Shown: positions 24,674 to 34,312, counted from the stretch's first letter. The stretch is 64,000 nt of DNA from Bin5 sp009843665 (GCA_965220285.1 OZ244818.1:1302001-1366000); one strand, 5' to 3'. Translations and numbers: made by a program. The notes: generated by a model not told the origin, from the letters alone.

Positions 24674-25549
24674 TCAACCCTTGATGCCGACTTGAGTGAC
24701 CCCTTCGATGAAGTAACGCTGGAGGATGAGAAAGAAGATCAGCGTAGGCAAGGCGACGATGGCGACGGCGGCCATGGCTTCGCCGTAGCCGCTCTGCGTG
24801 GATGTACCTTGTATGTCCAGGCGGGTGTAAAACGCCATACCCACGGGCAGCGTTTTCCACTCGGTTTTGAAGGCGACCAGCAACGGCCAGAGGAAGGAGT
24901 TCCAGTTGCTGGTGAAGATGAGAATGGCGCCGGCCAGGGTAGCGGGCCTTGCCAGCGGCAGCGCCACGCGGAGAAAGGTGCCAAGGCGGCTGCAGCCGTC
25001 GATGGCGGCCGCGTCCTCCAACTCGCGCGGAAACGAGAGAAAGAACTGACGGTACAGGTAGACTGGGAAGACACTGGCCAGGGGAGGAATGATCAGGGAA
25101 GTGAAACTGTCCTGGACTTCCAGTCGCAAGACACCGATAAACAGGGGAACGATACTCATCTCGGGCGGGATCATCAGCGAACTGATCAGCAGCCAGAAGA
25201 TGACGGTACGTCCGGGGAAGTGCATCCTTGCCAGAGCGAAGCCGGTCAGCGATCCCAACACCAAGCTACCGGCGACGACACATATCGAGGTCACGATACT
25301 ATTGATGAACCAGCGAATAACGGGGGTGTCGGCCACGACAGTGCGGTAGTGCTCCCAGGTAATTTCGGTGGGAAACAGATCCATACCGGCCAGGATGAGT
25401 CGATCGGGCTTGACGGAGGTGTTGAGCATCCAGTAGAGCGGGAACAGCCAGAGCAGGGCGACGACCGCGCCTGGGAACCAGATAATGAAGGTGCGGATGA
25501 AACGCAACGACGATCTGTTGTAAAGAGTGCTGAGGCCCAGGTTCGCCAT
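24674..25549 (-). CDS. ABC sugar importer, permease subunit 2 (MalG type)
   Basis: 291 residues with about six membrane segments. The EAA loop is EDAAAIDGCSRLGTFLRVALP, and the conserved C-terminal RYFIEGVTQVGIKG is present. It lies 21 bases downstream of the partner permease gene. No ATPase is encoded in this operon. Confidence 0.92.
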   Translation of the reverse strand: MANLGLSTLYNRSSLRFIRTFIIWFPGAVVALLWLFPLYWMLNTSVKPDRLILAGMDLFPTEITWEHYRTVVADTPVIRWFINSIVTSICVVAGSLVLGSLTGFALARMHFPGRTVIFWLLISSLMIPPEMSIVPLFIGVLRLEVQDSFTSLIIPPLASVFPVYLYRQFFLSFPRELEDAAAIDGCSRLGTFLRVALPLARPATLAGAILIFTSNWNSFLWPLLVAFKTEWKTLPVGMAFYTRLDIQGTSTQSGYGEAMAAVAIVALPTLIFFLILQRYFIEGVTQVGIKG

Positions 25550-25570
25550 GATCAGAGTTGCACTTGGGTC

Positions 25571-26500
25571 CTAGTTGCTATGTTCCCTCACCAGGCGCGC
25601 ACGGAGGAGCGTAAAGAGTAAAATTGTTAGGAAGAGAAGGAGAGAAAGGGCGGCGGCAAAACCAAGACGAAAGCGGACAAAACCCTCATGGTAGATATAG
25701 GAAACGATGGTGGCCGAATGACCGCCGGGCCCGCCGCCTGTCATCAGATAGACCTGGCCGAAGATTCGGAATGCGCTGATGATTTCGAGGGTGATGACGA
25801 GCCCGAGCGCCGGTGTCAGGAGGGGAAGGGTTATGCGCCAGAAGGCCTGCCAGGCTGAGGCACCGTCGATGACGGCGGCTTCTCCCAGTTCGGCCGGAAT
25901 CTCTTTGAGTCCGGCCAGAAGGATTACCATGTGGAATCCCACTGCCTGCCAGATGGTGACCAGGGAGATCGACTGGATGACCCACTTGCTTGTCGTCAGC
26001 CAACCCTGTTTGGGGATGCCGATGCCATAGAGAGCCAGGTTGAGAAGGCCGGTCTCTTTCTCGAAGATCCAGATCCAGATGATGGCGGTGACGGTGATGG
26101 CAACGACGTGGGGGGCGAAGAAGGCTGTCCGGATCGGGCCCGAGAACCACTGCTCGCGGTTGATCCAGAGCGCCATCAACAGGGCAACGATGACGGTTCC
26201 CGGCACGACGAGCGCGGCCATCTGAAAGGTATTGCCCCAGACCTTGGGGATCCAGTCGTCCTGCATTGCTTCGCGGAAATTGTCGAGCCCGACCCATTCC
26301 GGGTCACCGACGATACCCCATTCGTTGAAGCTGATGTAGATGCCGAAGAAAATGGGGAGGAGGGTAATGACTATGAAGATGAGAGCGAATGGCAGAATGA
26401 AGAGGTACGCCTGCCAGTCAACGCGGCGTCCACGGTATCTGATTCGGGAAAGTCGGGAAAGCCAACCGTCCGGCGCGGCTCTGTCTACAAGGTGGGTCAT
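25571..26500 (-). CDS. ABC sugar importer, permease subunit 1 (MalF type)
   Basis: 309 residues. The first membrane segment is LFILPFALIFIVITLLPIFF at about residue 33. The EAA loop reads LGEAAVIDGASAWQAFWRITLP. LMTGGGPGGHSATIVSYIYHEGF is the usual periplasmic-side segment of this subunit. It follows its binding-protein gene by 79 bases across an imperfect inverted repeat. Confidence 0.92.
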   Translation of the reverse strand: MTHLVDRAAPDGWLSRLSRIRYRGRRVDWQAYLFILPFALIFIVITLLPIFFGIYISFNEWGIVGDPEWVGLDNFREAMQDDWIPKVWGNTFQMAALVVPGTVIVALLMALWINREQWFSGPIRTAFFAPHVVAITVTAIIWIWIFEKETGLLNLALYGIGIPKQGWLTTSKWVIQSISLVTIWQAVGFHMVILLAGLKEIPAELGEAAVIDGASAWQAFWRITLPLLTPALGLVITLEIISAFRIFGQVYLMTGGGPGGHSATIVSYIYHEGFVRFRLGFAAALSLLLFLTILLFTLLRARLVREHSN

Positions 26501-26518
26501 CCACTGAATTCTCGGTTA

Positions 26519-26572
26519 CAGGGAGTCGAGGCAGATTGGCACCCGTCGCTGACCAAACTGCCCGGACCCCTG
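26519..26572 (-). promoter_or_regulatory. Weak intercistronic inverted repeat after a binding-protein gene
   Basis: CAGGG (26519-26523) with CCCTG (26568-26572), and inside it GGCAG (26530-26534) with CTGCC (26558-26562), lie in the gap between the binding-protein stop and the permease start. It is weaker than the equivalent structures at 12595, 21758 and 50927, and may be chance. Confidence 0.35.
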
Positions 26573-26579
26573 GTATATA

Positions 26580-27995
26580 TCAGCTGCGATCATCCAATAT
26601 CTTCTGCCAAGCCGCTTCCAGATCGGCCAGGCCTTCTTCGATGCTCTTCTCGCGTGCCCAGACCGGGTCCATGGCCTTGGGTACGGTTGAACTGCTGCCG
26701 GCGTAGAAGGCAAACTCGCCGCCGTCGACCATATTCAGATAGTCGAAGAAGCTGTACTCGACGGCTTCGGCAAAGGGTTTGCGCAGTTCCCAGTCAAGGC
26801 CAAGCGTCATATAGTCGGGATCGTCGAGAATTGAGCGGCGGGGCGGTGCACCGCGTCCTTCGGTCACCCAGAGCATGGAGTTGTCTGAGAACCATTTGAT
26901 TACCTTGGCTCCGGCGACCAGGTGATCTTCGGTGCGGCCGTCGGCAGTGAAAAGGGCGAGGCCGTATTCGCGGGCCTCAGTTGTCAGCGTGTCGCCGATC
27001 AGGGAAACGGGCGCGGTGATGAAGTCAAGCCCTTCAGTGTTCACATAGCCGAAGAGCGTCCAGGGGCCGGTCCAGAAGATGGACCCCACCTGCTGACCGA
27101 ATGCGCCGTAGCGGTCGGCTACGTCGCGGGATGACATCTCGTGCTCGTCGAAGGTATCCAGCACCCATTGCGCGGCTGCAATAGGAGCATCGGTATCGTT
27201 GAATGTGACTCCTGTGCGGTCTGCGTTGAGAGGCTGTGCGCCGAGCTGCTGGGCGATGATGCCGAAGACGACGTTGGGCTGTACGCTGGAGCCGGTCATC
27301 AGGAACCCTGAGCGCGTGATCTGGTCGCCTTCCTTGACTGTCATGGCTTTGGACCATTCGATCAGGGAGGGTCCGTCGGCTGGAGGATTGCTGATGTCCA
27401 GGCCGGCTTCTTCGGCGTGGCCAGAGTTGATCAAGGCGGCGATAGGGAGAATGTCCATTGTGATGGAGTAGAGTTCGCCGTCGAGAGAGGACCACTCGAT
27501 GTACTGGGGCAGGAAGTCGTCCAGATCGAGGCCCACCGTCTCCATGAGGTCGTCCAGGGGTGTAAGCCCGCCGGCCTGATGCCAGACGGCGACATCGTTC
27601 ATGGTGCGGAAAGAGATGTCGGGCGGGTCGCCGGTGGCGATGGAGGCCATGATCTTGGTTCCCATTTCGCCGCCGCCGACCTGCTCGTACTCAAGGGTGA
27701 TGTCGGGATGATCATTGGCCTCGTTGTAGTTGGCGCAGAAGCGTTCCCAAACCTGCGCGTCGGACGCGCCGAGGTCGTACCACATGACGATTGTTTCCTG
27801 CATTGGAGCGGGGGCTGCTTCCTCATCGCCGCCTTCCCCGGCGGCAGGCTCCGCGGCCGGCGCGCAAGCTGCCAGCGAGGAAACCGCAAGGCCGCCAAGG
27901 CCTACGGCCATCCCGCGCATGAGGGTTCGCCGGCTGAGCAATGGTGCTCCTGCACTGTCGTACCGGGCGGTGTCGTTGGGCTGTGCCTTTTTCAT
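26580..27995 (-). CDS. ABC sugar importer, solute-binding lipoprotein (Tat-type signal)
   Basis: 471 residues. A polar N-region precedes the twin-arginine motif SRRTLMRG and the lipobox LAAC, with lipidated Cys at about 44 and an acidic Ala/Pro linker. Binding-protein features are TIVMWYDLGASDAQVWERF, PPDISFRTMNDVAVWHQAGG and a C-terminal region ending in a helical segment. A good ribosome site (GAGG) precedes the ATG. It heads the importer operon that ends with the sialidase-like gene. The ligand is unknown. Confidence 0.92.
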   Translation of the reverse strand: MKKAQPNDTARYDSAGAPLLSRRTLMRGMAVGLGGLAVSSLAACAPAAEPAAGEGGDEEAAPAPMQETIVMWYDLGASDAQVWERFCANYNEANDHPDITLEYEQVGGGEMGTKIMASIATGDPPDISFRTMNDVAVWHQAGGLTPLDDLMETVGLDLDDFLPQYIEWSSLDGELYSITMDILPIAALINSGHAEEAGLDISNPPADGPSLIEWSKAMTVKEGDQITRSGFLMTGSSVQPNVVFGIIAQQLGAQPLNADRTGVTFNDTDAPIAAAQWVLDTFDEHEMSSRDVADRYGAFGQQVGSIFWTGPWTLFGYVNTEGLDFITAPVSLIGDTLTTEAREYGLALFTADGRTEDHLVAGAKVIKWFSDNSMLWVTEGRGAPPRRSILDDPDYMTLGLDWELRKPFAEAVEYSFFDYLNMVDGGEFAFYAGSSSTVPKAMDPVWAREKSIEEGLADLEAAWQKILDDRS

Positions 27996-28084
27996 GGTTG
28001 CTCGCCTCCTCTTGTGGGTCTGGACAGATGCTTGCTTTCAGAGATTCAGGCACGAGTGACGGGTTGACGCACACCAAGCTGATT

Positions 28085-28129
28085 CTGATCGGTCAGACCC
28101 ATTATAGTCACTCTGGGATTGACATCAAA
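28085..28129 (-). promoter_or_regulatory. Promoter with adjacent palindrome upstream of an importer operon
   Basis: On the minus strand a perfect TATAAT (28106-28101) is preceded, 16 bases away, by TTGATG (28128-28123). Just downstream lies TCTGATCGGTCAGA (28085-28098), symmetric at 12 of 14 positions, which could be an operator at the transcription start. The start codon of the binding-protein gene is about 100 bases further on. Confidence 0.55.
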
Positions 28130-28314
28130 ACAGTATAAATTTGTCTATTTCGCGGTCAGGCCGTTGGTGACGGGATCGTCGAGAGCTTTCGGAAAGGCCG
28201 TCTTTCAGTGGGGCGTTTGAACAGTCTCTGACTGGATATGCTTTCAGTGACCGGGGCTTGGCGTGTCTGTGGTGGGTATTGGGGAGAGATGGGAAGGGCG
28301 GTGCGGCGATGAGT

Positions 28315-28647
28315 TCAAGTCGTGGTCCCGGAGCCTCCAGTGCTTTTGGCGCCGTTGCGGTCGGGGGCGGTACGTTGGAGCAGCTGTTTGAGGGTTTCCT
28401 GGGCTCTTTCGCCTTTGCTCTGGCCTTGAATGACGGCTGAGGTGACTTTGGCGGCCGTCTCTTCGGTCTTGGCGCGGGCCTTGCTGCTGGCGTTTTGCAG
28501 ATTCTCGAGACCGGACTGGGCGCCGCCGAGCACTTTTCTCATGCCCTGAACGGCGAGAAAGGCGACCGCCAGTGGAACAAGACAGAGCAGGAAGAAGAAT
28601 ATTGATATCCAGACGACGGACAGGTTGCGCCAGAATTCAAGCGTCAT
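28315..28647 (-). CDS. Small single-pass membrane protein with coiled tail
   Basis: 110 residues. Residues 10-35 are a strongly hydrophobic membrane segment (SVVWISIFFFLLCLVPLAVA). The rest is an Ala/Lys/Gln/Glu-rich helical tail (NASSKARAKTEETAAKV) likely to form a coiled coil, ending in a Gly/Thr-rich stretch. I do not recognise a family. It may be a structural or stress-related envelope protein. It stands alone, between the importer promoter and the second inverted-repeat element. Confidence 0.65.
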   Translation of the reverse strand: MTLEFWRNLSVVWISIFFFLLCLVPLAVAFLAVQGMRKVLGGAQSGLENLQNASSKARAKTEETAAKVTSAVIQGQSKGERAQETLKQLLQRTAPDRNGAKSTGGSGTTT

Positions 28648-28781
28648 GGGATAGCGGAAAGAGGCTGGAATGAAACGGTCGTCGAGGCCGGTATTTGCTT
28701 TTCATTTGGGTCAGATGACAGGCTGCACTGCGCCCGAATTGTAACAAAGTCGGTCGCGCACGTCCAGATACGGTCGCCCTC

Positions 28782-29235
28782 GGGTGCAACCCAGATTTGG
28801 GGTGGGTACAGTCTGGCGGGAATCCATGGCTGCGGTGGCTGAAGTTGATTAACGTCTTCAGGCGGGACGCGGTGCAGGCGCCAGGCCTGGCCGTACGATG
28901 GAGGCCGCCAGTAGGGGATGGTGCGAGGGCAGGCACAAGGCCGGCACCTGCGGGGACCTGATGGGACTAGCGGGACGTGGTCGGGCCAGACACCTTCGAA
29001 TAGGCACCTGTTCGAATATCGACACCAGGTCGATCAGGCATGGCATGGTTTAGGGGGGGCGTTGCGGGGGCGGAGCCCCCGCACAAGGGAGGGCCGAATA
29101 GGCCCGACCGCCCAAACTGCAGTGGTCAGTGGTCAGAGGAGGCGCCTTACCTACTTCAGGGTTGAAAGCGGACTGGACATGGCTCCTTTGCTGCCCTAGG
29201 TACAGGAAAGTTCACCCCAATATTGGGATACACGC
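28782..29235. repeat. Inverted-repeat element, full copy B (MITE-like, about 454 bp)
   Basis: The left end (28782-28805) contains GGGTGCAACCCAGATTTGGG. The right end (29212-29237) carries the matching inverted copy (CACCCCAATATTGGGATACA). The interior matches copy A along its length, including GGCGCCAGGCCTGGCCGTAC and CACCAGGTCGAT. The GC-rich hairpin core is at about 29055-29111, followed by AGTGGTC heptamers. No protein is encoded. It lies about 160 bases upstream of the aldolase/dehydrogenase gene. Confidence 0.75.
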
Positions 29236-29396
29236 TCGCCCCCTTTCCTGAGGCCAGTTGTTAGCGCAGCCTTGTGCTTTCTGCTACACTGCCACCTGCG
29301 GTGACCAGGCGCCGATGTCCGGCGGCTGGGGATAGCGTTTTCCATTGGCACGGGGCTCAGGCCGCCGGTCTTTTTCTACATATTCGGAGTCTTGAC

Positions 29397-31586
29397 ATGA
29401 CTGCACGCAGCGATTATCGACATGTATCTTACTTGTGGGACGATGAAGTCGCGGCCGGTCTCGATCCGGTCGGGCGTCTCGTTTACCGTTCCAATCTACT
29501 GGGTCAGGACCTGCGTATCACCAATACGGGTGGAGGCAATACGTCCTCCAAGTATATGGAGACCGACCCTCTGACAGGCGAGACGGTTGAGGTGCTGTGG
29601 GTCAAGGGATCGGGCGGGGACCTGCGCACGTCGAAGCGGGAGAATTTTTCGTCGCTGTACATGGACAAGATTCGGCAGCTGCAGGTGATCTATGACGCGG
29701 CCGGCGAAAAGGGGGTCAAGACACTGATTGAAGACGAGATGGTGGGGAAGTATCTTCACTGCGTCTACGACCTGAACCCGCGGGCTTCATCGATCGACAC
29801 GCCGCTGCACGCGTTTATCCCCGCGGCTATCGTGGACCACACGCATCCGAATGCGGTTATCGCAATTGCCGCGGCCGAGGATGGAGAGGCGCTGACGGCA
29901 GAGATTTTCGGTGATCAGCTGGGTTGGGTGGACTGGCAGCGGCCGGGCTTCGATCTGGGGCTGGTGATGGGTGAGGCGGCAGAGGCCAATCCGGCGATGG
30001 AAGGCATCATGATGGGTGGGCACGGGCTGATCAACTGGGCCGGGGACGACAAGGCCTGTTACGATTTGAGCCTGGACATTATCGAGAAGGCGGCCCTGTA
30101 TATTGAGAGCCGGGACAAGGGGGCAGAGACTTTCGGCGGTCAGAAGTATGCTGCGCTTAGCGACGGAGAGCGGGAGGCGCTGCTGGTGGAACTGTTGCCG
30201 GCGCTGCGGGGCATGGTCAGCCAGGAGAATGTTTTTGTGGGCACGGTGCAGGCGGACGAGGCGATTCTGCGCTTCGTCAACAGCCATGACGCGTCCCGGC
30301 TCGCAGAACTGGGGACGTCCTGCCCGGACCACTTTCTGCGGACCAAGATCAAGCCGCTCTACGTGGAGTGGGATCCGGAGACGAAGGATGTGGCGGGGCT
30401 GCTGGGGAAGTTGGAGAGCGGACTGGCCAGGTACCGGCAGGACTACGCCGACTACTACGACACGCACAAGCATCCGGATTCGCCGGCGATGCGGGACCCG
30501 AACCCGACGGTGATCCTGATTCCGGGTGTGGGGATGATCGCGTGGGGTAAGAACAAGAGCGAGAGCCGGGTGACGGCGGAGTTTTACAACTGCGCGGTGG
30601 AGGTGATGCGGGGCGCGGAGACGGTGAGCAGGTACGCGGCGCTGCCGAAGCAGGAGGCCTTCGATATCGAGTACTGGCTGCTGGAGGAGGCAAAGCTGCG
30701 GCGGATGCCGCCGGAGCAGGAGCTGGCGCGCAGCGTGGTCGTGGTGGTTGGCGCGGGGAGCGGTATCGGGAGGGCGATTGCACACCGGGTGGCGAAGGAG
30801 GGTGCGCATGTGGTGTGCGCGGACCTGAACGCGGAGGCGGCGCAGGCGACTGCTGACGAATTGACAGGGATATACGGCGTTGGAATCGGCGTCGCGGGCA
30901 CGGGTATCTCGGCATGCGGGCCGGCGATTGGATTGGGCGTAGATGCGGGCGACCGGGCCAGCGTGCGAGCGCTACTCGATCAGACGCTGCTGGCCTATGG
31001 GGGCATCGACCATTTGGTTATAACTGCGGGCTACTACTACCCACCGGATGCCAGCGGCCAGATTCCGGATGAGAAGTGGGACACGACGTTCGACGTGAAT
31101 GTGAAGGGCGCGTATATCGTCGCGGATGAGGCGCGCAGAATCTGGGAGGCGCAAGGGCTGCCGGGCTCGCTGGTGATCGCGACGAGCGTGAACGGGGCGG
31201 TGGCGAAGAAGGGTTCGCTGGCCTACGACACGAGCAAGGCGGCGGCCAACCATCTGGTGCGCGAGCTGGCCATTGAGCTGGCGCCGCATGTGCGGGTCAA
31301 CGGGCTGGCCCCGGCGACGGTGGTGACCGGCAGCTCGATGTTCCCGCGCGAGCGAGTCATTTCGGGGTTGCAGAAGTACGGGCTGCCCTTCGACAAGGGG
31401 GAGGAGACGGAGGCGTTGCGGGACCGTTTGGCGGCATTCTATGCTGAGCGCACGCTGACGAAGCAGGCGATTCTGCCGGAGGACCAGGCCGAGGCTGCGT
31501 ATCTGCTGTTGAGCGGGGCGCTGGCGAAAACGACTGGGCAGATTCTCAACGTGGATGGCGGGCTGGTGGAGGCGTTTCTGCGCTAG
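29397..31586 (+). CDS. Bifunctional class II aldolase / short-chain dehydrogenase (RhaD-type rhamnulose-1-P aldolase/lactaldehyde dehydrogenase)
   Basis: 729 residues in two domains. The N-terminal class II aldolase domain (about 25-430) has the zinc ligands in DHTHPNAV (His148, His150) and a further GGHG His near 195. The C-terminal short-chain dehydrogenase domain (about 440-729) has VVVGAGSGIGRA, a DVN strand and the catalytic YDTSK. This fusion is known from rhamnose catabolism, where it cleaves L-rhamnulose-1-phosphate to dihydroxyacetone phosphate and lactaldehyde and oxidises the latter. No rhamnose isomerase or kinase is nearby, so another deoxysugar phosphate is possible. An upstream in-frame ATG would add 41 Pro/Arg-rich residues; the chosen ATG has GGAG nine bases before it. 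Confidence 0.88.
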   Translation: MTARSDYRHVSYLWDDEVAAGLDPVGRLVYRSNLLGQDLRITNTGGGNTSSKYMETDPLTGETVEVLWVKGSGGDLRTSKRENFSSLYMDKIRQLQVIYDAAGEKGVKTLIEDEMVGKYLHCVYDLNPRASSIDTPLHAFIPAAIVDHTHPNAVIAIAAAEDGEALTAEIFGDQLGWVDWQRPGFDLGLVMGEAAEANPAMEGIMMGGHGLINWAGDDKACYDLSLDIIEKAALYIESRDKGAETFGGQKYAALSDGEREALLVELLPALRGMVSQENVFVGTVQADEAILRFVNSHDASRLAELGTSCPDHFLRTKIKPLYVEWDPETKDVAGLLGKLESGLARYRQDYADYYDTHKHPDSPAMRDPNPTVILIPGVGMIAWGKNKSESRVTAEFYNCAVEVMRGAETVSRYAALPKQEAFDIEYWLLEEAKLRRMPPEQELARSVVVVVGAGSGIGRAIAHRVAKEGAHVVCADLNAEAAQATADELTGIYGVGIGVAGTGISACGPAIGLGVDAGDRASVRALLDQTLLAYGGIDHLVITAGYYYPPDASGQIPDEKWDTTFDVNVKGAYIVADEARRIWEAQGLPGSLVIATSVNGAVAKKGSLAYDTSKAAANHLVRELAIELAPHVRVNGLAPATVVTGSSMFPRERVISGLQKYGLPFDKGEETEALRDRLAAFYAERTLTKQAILPEDQAEAAYLLLSGALAKTTGQILNVDGGLVEAFLR

Positions 31587-31662
31587 CGGACCGGACCGAT
31601 TGGCTGGACCGACTTCAGCTGTGAATGGGAACAACAAGATTTGCGACACCGGAGAATCGCTG

Positions 31663-32958
31663 ATGGCTTATAGAGGATTTCCAAGCCCGGCTGCGCTGCG
31701 CAGGGGCGAGGTCGATCTGATTGCGCACGTGCAGGAGATTTGCGACCGCATCGACGCTGAGGACTCGCTCATCCAGGCGTTGCTGACGGAGCCGGGGCGA
31801 CGCCCGCGGCTGACGCGAGAGGCCGAATCGCTGCTGGCCCGCTTCCCGGAACCGGCCGAGCGGCCCCCTCTCTTTGGAATGCTTGTGGGTGTGAAGGACT
31901 TTTTTCGGGTGGACGGGTTCCCCACCAAGGCCGGTTCCAAACTGCCGGCGGAGCTGTTCGAAGGTGTGGAATCGGATGTGGTGACGCGCCTGAAGCAGAA
32001 TGGCGCGTTGGTCGCGGGCAAGACGGTCACGACCGAGTTCGCGTACATGCAACCGGGACCGACGCGCAACCCGCACAACCCCGAACATACGCCGGGCGGC
32101 TCGAGCAGCGGTTCGGCCGCGGGGGTGGCAGCCGGGTTCTATCCGCTGGCGCTGGGGACGCAGACGATTGGCTCGGTCATACGGCCGGCGTCGTTTTGCG
32201 GGATCATCGGATTCAAGCCGAGCTACGACCGGATCGATACGGCTGGAATGCTATTCTTCTCGAAGTCTGTGGACCATGCGGGGCTTTTCAGCCAGGATGT
32301 GACGACTATGCGGCTGGCCTGCTCAGCGCTGTTGGGTAGCTGGGATGACGGCGCGGCTGCGCCGTCTGAGGGTCTGCCGGCGCTGGCGGTCCCGGACGGC
32401 CCCTATCTGGAGGAGGCCGAGGAGGCCGGTTTGGAGCATTTCGGGAAGACGCTGGACAGGTTAAAGGCTGCGGGGTTCCGCATCGAACGCGTTCCGTTCT
32501 TCCCGAACTATGCCGATCTTAACGTGCGCCACCGCCGTTTGACTGCGGTTGAAGTGGCAGAGGTGCATAAGGATTGGTACAAAGCGTACTCGGACCGGTA
32601 CAGCGTGCATATGCACGAGATCATGAAGACCGGGCCTACCGTTTCCGACGAGGAGCGGGAGGGGATACGCGCGGACCAGTTGCGATTGCGACACAAGATG
32701 GAGGAGGCTCTGCTCTCTTGCGGGGCCGATCTGTGGATTGCGCCGGCGGCGACCGGCCCGGCGCCGCATGGGATTCATTCGACGGGCAACCCTATCATGA
32801 ATCTGCCGTGGACGAATGCGGGGGTGCCGGCGCTGGCGGTTCCGTCGGGCGAAGCGGAAAACGGACTGCCTTTGGGTGTGCAGTTCTGCGCACCGTTTGG
32901 CGCGGATGAGCGGTTGCTGGCGTGGGGAGAGGCGATCGAAGGGCTGGTAAGGGGATAG
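31663..32958 (+). CDS. Amidase signature family hydrolase
   Basis: 431 residues. The Ser-cisSer-Lys triad is visible: Lys78 in LVGVKDFFRVDG, the Ser-rich GGSSSGSAAGVAAG at 145-158 (cis-Ser) and the nucleophile Ser171 in TQTIGSVIRPASFCG. The C-terminal NPIMNLPWTNAGVPALAVPSG is also typical. It hydrolyses a carboxamide; glutamyl-tRNA amidotransferase function is unlikely without GatB/C nearby. The ATG at 31663 follows GGAG (31651). It lies 76 bases after the aldolase gene and four bases before the kelch gene, so the three are probably one operon. Confidence 0.9.
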   Translation: MAYRGFPSPAALRRGEVDLIAHVQEICDRIDAEDSLIQALLTEPGRRPRLTREAESLLARFPEPAERPPLFGMLVGVKDFFRVDGFPTKAGSKLPAELFEGVESDVVTRLKQNGALVAGKTVTTEFAYMQPGPTRNPHNPEHTPGGSSSGSAAGVAAGFYPLALGTQTIGSVIRPASFCGIIGFKPSYDRIDTAGMLFFSKSVDHAGLFSQDVTTMRLACSALLGSWDDGAAAPSEGLPALAVPDGPYLEEAEEAGLEHFGKTLDRLKAAGFRIERVPFFPNYADLNVRHRRLTAVEVAEVHKDWYKAYSDRYSVHMHEIMKTGPTVSDEEREGIRADQLRLRHKMEEALLSCGADLWIAPAATGPAPHGIHSTGNPIMNLPWTNAGVPALAVPSGEAENGLPLGVQFCAPFGADERLLAWGEAIEGLVRG

Positions 32959-32962
32959 AACT

Positions 32963-33967
32963 GTGATCAGATTTAACGCTGCCGCGGTGTCCGTTTTGCA
33001 GACGGCCGCGGCTGTTTTGCTCCTTGGGGCCTGTGCGGTTGGTCAGTTTCCGGCCGAGCCCCCTTCCGCGGAGGGTCCTACCGCCGTAGCGGCTGAAGGA
33101 GCGGAACAGGTAGGCATTTGGCAGAGCGGCGCGGCGATGCCGACGGCGCGCTCGGAGATGCGGGTGGCGGTTGTGGGTGGGATCTTCTACGTGCCGGGCG
33201 GGTTTGGCGGGTTGACCAGTTTTGAAGCGTACGATCCGGCGAGCGACGGTTGGACGGAGCTGGCGCCGATGCCGGAACCGGCGCACCATATGATGGTGAC
33301 AGGCTACGACGGCAAGATCTATGTTTTTGGCGGCGGGCCGGACTTGAGCTGGCAGGCAACGGCATCGATCCTGGTCTACGATCCGGCGACCGACGCGTGG
33401 GCGGAGTCCGGTCTGATGCCGGAGCGGCGCATGAGCGGGGAGGCGGTGTTGCTGGGGGATTTCATCTATCTTGTGGGCGGCACGGGGGGTACGACGGCAC
33501 TGCTTCGTTTTGATCCGGTTGAGGACTCCTGGACGGTTTTGCCGGGTCCGTCGCAGGCGCGAGAGCATGTGGCGGCGGTGGCTTTCAACGACGAGTTGTG
33601 GGTCATCGGTGGACGCTGGGCCGGGACGGGCGCGCTGGCGACGGTGGAGATATTTGACCCGGCCACAGGCTCGTGGCGGGACGGTCCGGAGATGAACGAG
33701 GCGCGAAGCGGGTTTGGCGCAGCTGTTGTGGCCGACGGCATTGTGGTTGCGGGAGGCGAGATTCTGGGTGCGCGCCCGTGGACGGCTCTGGCCAGCGCGG
33801 AGGTGTATGACGCGGAGAGGGGCGCGTGGACGCTTTTGCCGGTGCTGCCGGCGGGGATACATGGGATGCCTGTGGTGGGTCACGGGGGGACGGCGTTTGT
33901 ACTTGGTGGGTCGGACCGGGCTGGTGGGATTGATAACCGGGGACGGGTGTTGAGGTACAGCCCTTAA
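32963..33967 (+). CDS. Kelch-repeat lipoprotein
   Basis: 334 residues. A signal peptide ends in LLLGACAVG (lipidated Cys at about 24). About five kelch blades follow: VVGGIFYVPGGFGG..FEAYDPASDGWTEL, YDGKIYVFGG..VYDPATDAWAE, LGDFIYLVGGTGG, FNDELWVIGGRWAG..IFDPATGSWRD and so on. The doubled Gly and spaced Tyr/Trp mark kelch motifs. It should be an outward-facing beta-propeller, perhaps binding or isomerising a sugar (some kelch proteins are sialate mutarotases), but the function is not shown by sequence. Confidence 0.85.
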   Translation: MIRFNAAAVSVLQTAAAVLLLGACAVGQFPAEPPSAEGPTAVAAEGAEQVGIWQSGAAMPTARSEMRVAVVGGIFYVPGGFGGLTSFEAYDPASDGWTELAPMPEPAHHMMVTGYDGKIYVFGGGPDLSWQATASILVYDPATDAWAESGLMPERRMSGEAVLLGDFIYLVGGTGGTTALLRFDPVEDSWTVLPGPSQAREHVAAVAFNDELWVIGGRWAGTGALATVEIFDPATGSWRDGPEMNEARSGFGAAVVADGIVVAGGEILGARPWTALASAEVYDAERGAWTLLPVLPAGIHGMPVVGHGGTAFVLGGSDRAGGIDNRGRVLRYSP

Positions 33968-33993
33968 GGAAGCTGCCTGAAGTACGAGGTTCC

Positions 33994-34137
33994 GCCGTTG
34001 ACAATTCGGGAAGGGCGTCCAGAATTCCATTAGAACAGAAAGCCTGCAGATCTGTTAGGGATTTTTCTCGCTTGCGCGTTGCGATAGACAGAACTGATCG
34101 ATCCGCGAAGGCACGCGAAGGGTCGCGAAGAACACCT
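33994..34137. repeat. Dispersed repeat, copy 1 (ATCCGCGAAGGCACGCGAAG family)
   Basis: The core ATCCGCGAAGGCACGCGAAG and the following GGTCGCGAAGAACACC (34101-34136) recur at 40989-41022 and 44521-44556. Similarity to the 40.9-kb copy extends about 100 bases to the left (from CCGTTGACA through AAGCCTG and CTTGCG). It is non-coding and made of GCGAAG-type short repeats. All three copies lie upstream of a gene in the same catabolic cluster. Confidence 0.7.
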
Positions 34138-34245
34138 TGCTGTCCGCGGCGGACGCGGTGAACGCAAATAGCGAATCGGGTTTTCTTCGCGTGGCCGCTC
34201 GGCCTTTCGCGGACCAGCGGGGCTTAGCACGCGGAAGTCGCTTTT

Positions 34246-34259
34246 CTGACAAATGTCAG
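34246..34259. promoter_or_regulatory. Short perfect palindrome upstream of the oxidoreductase gene
   Basis: CTGACAAATGTCAG is a six-plus-six inverted repeat with a two-base centre, 53 bases before the start codon. It could be an operator for the 34.3-kb gene. No clear -35/-10 pair is visible next to it. Confidence 0.35.
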
Positions 34260-34312
34260 CGAGCCCTAACACATTTCTTCGCCGCCGGCTTCGTCCAAGG
34301 AGAAACGTAACC

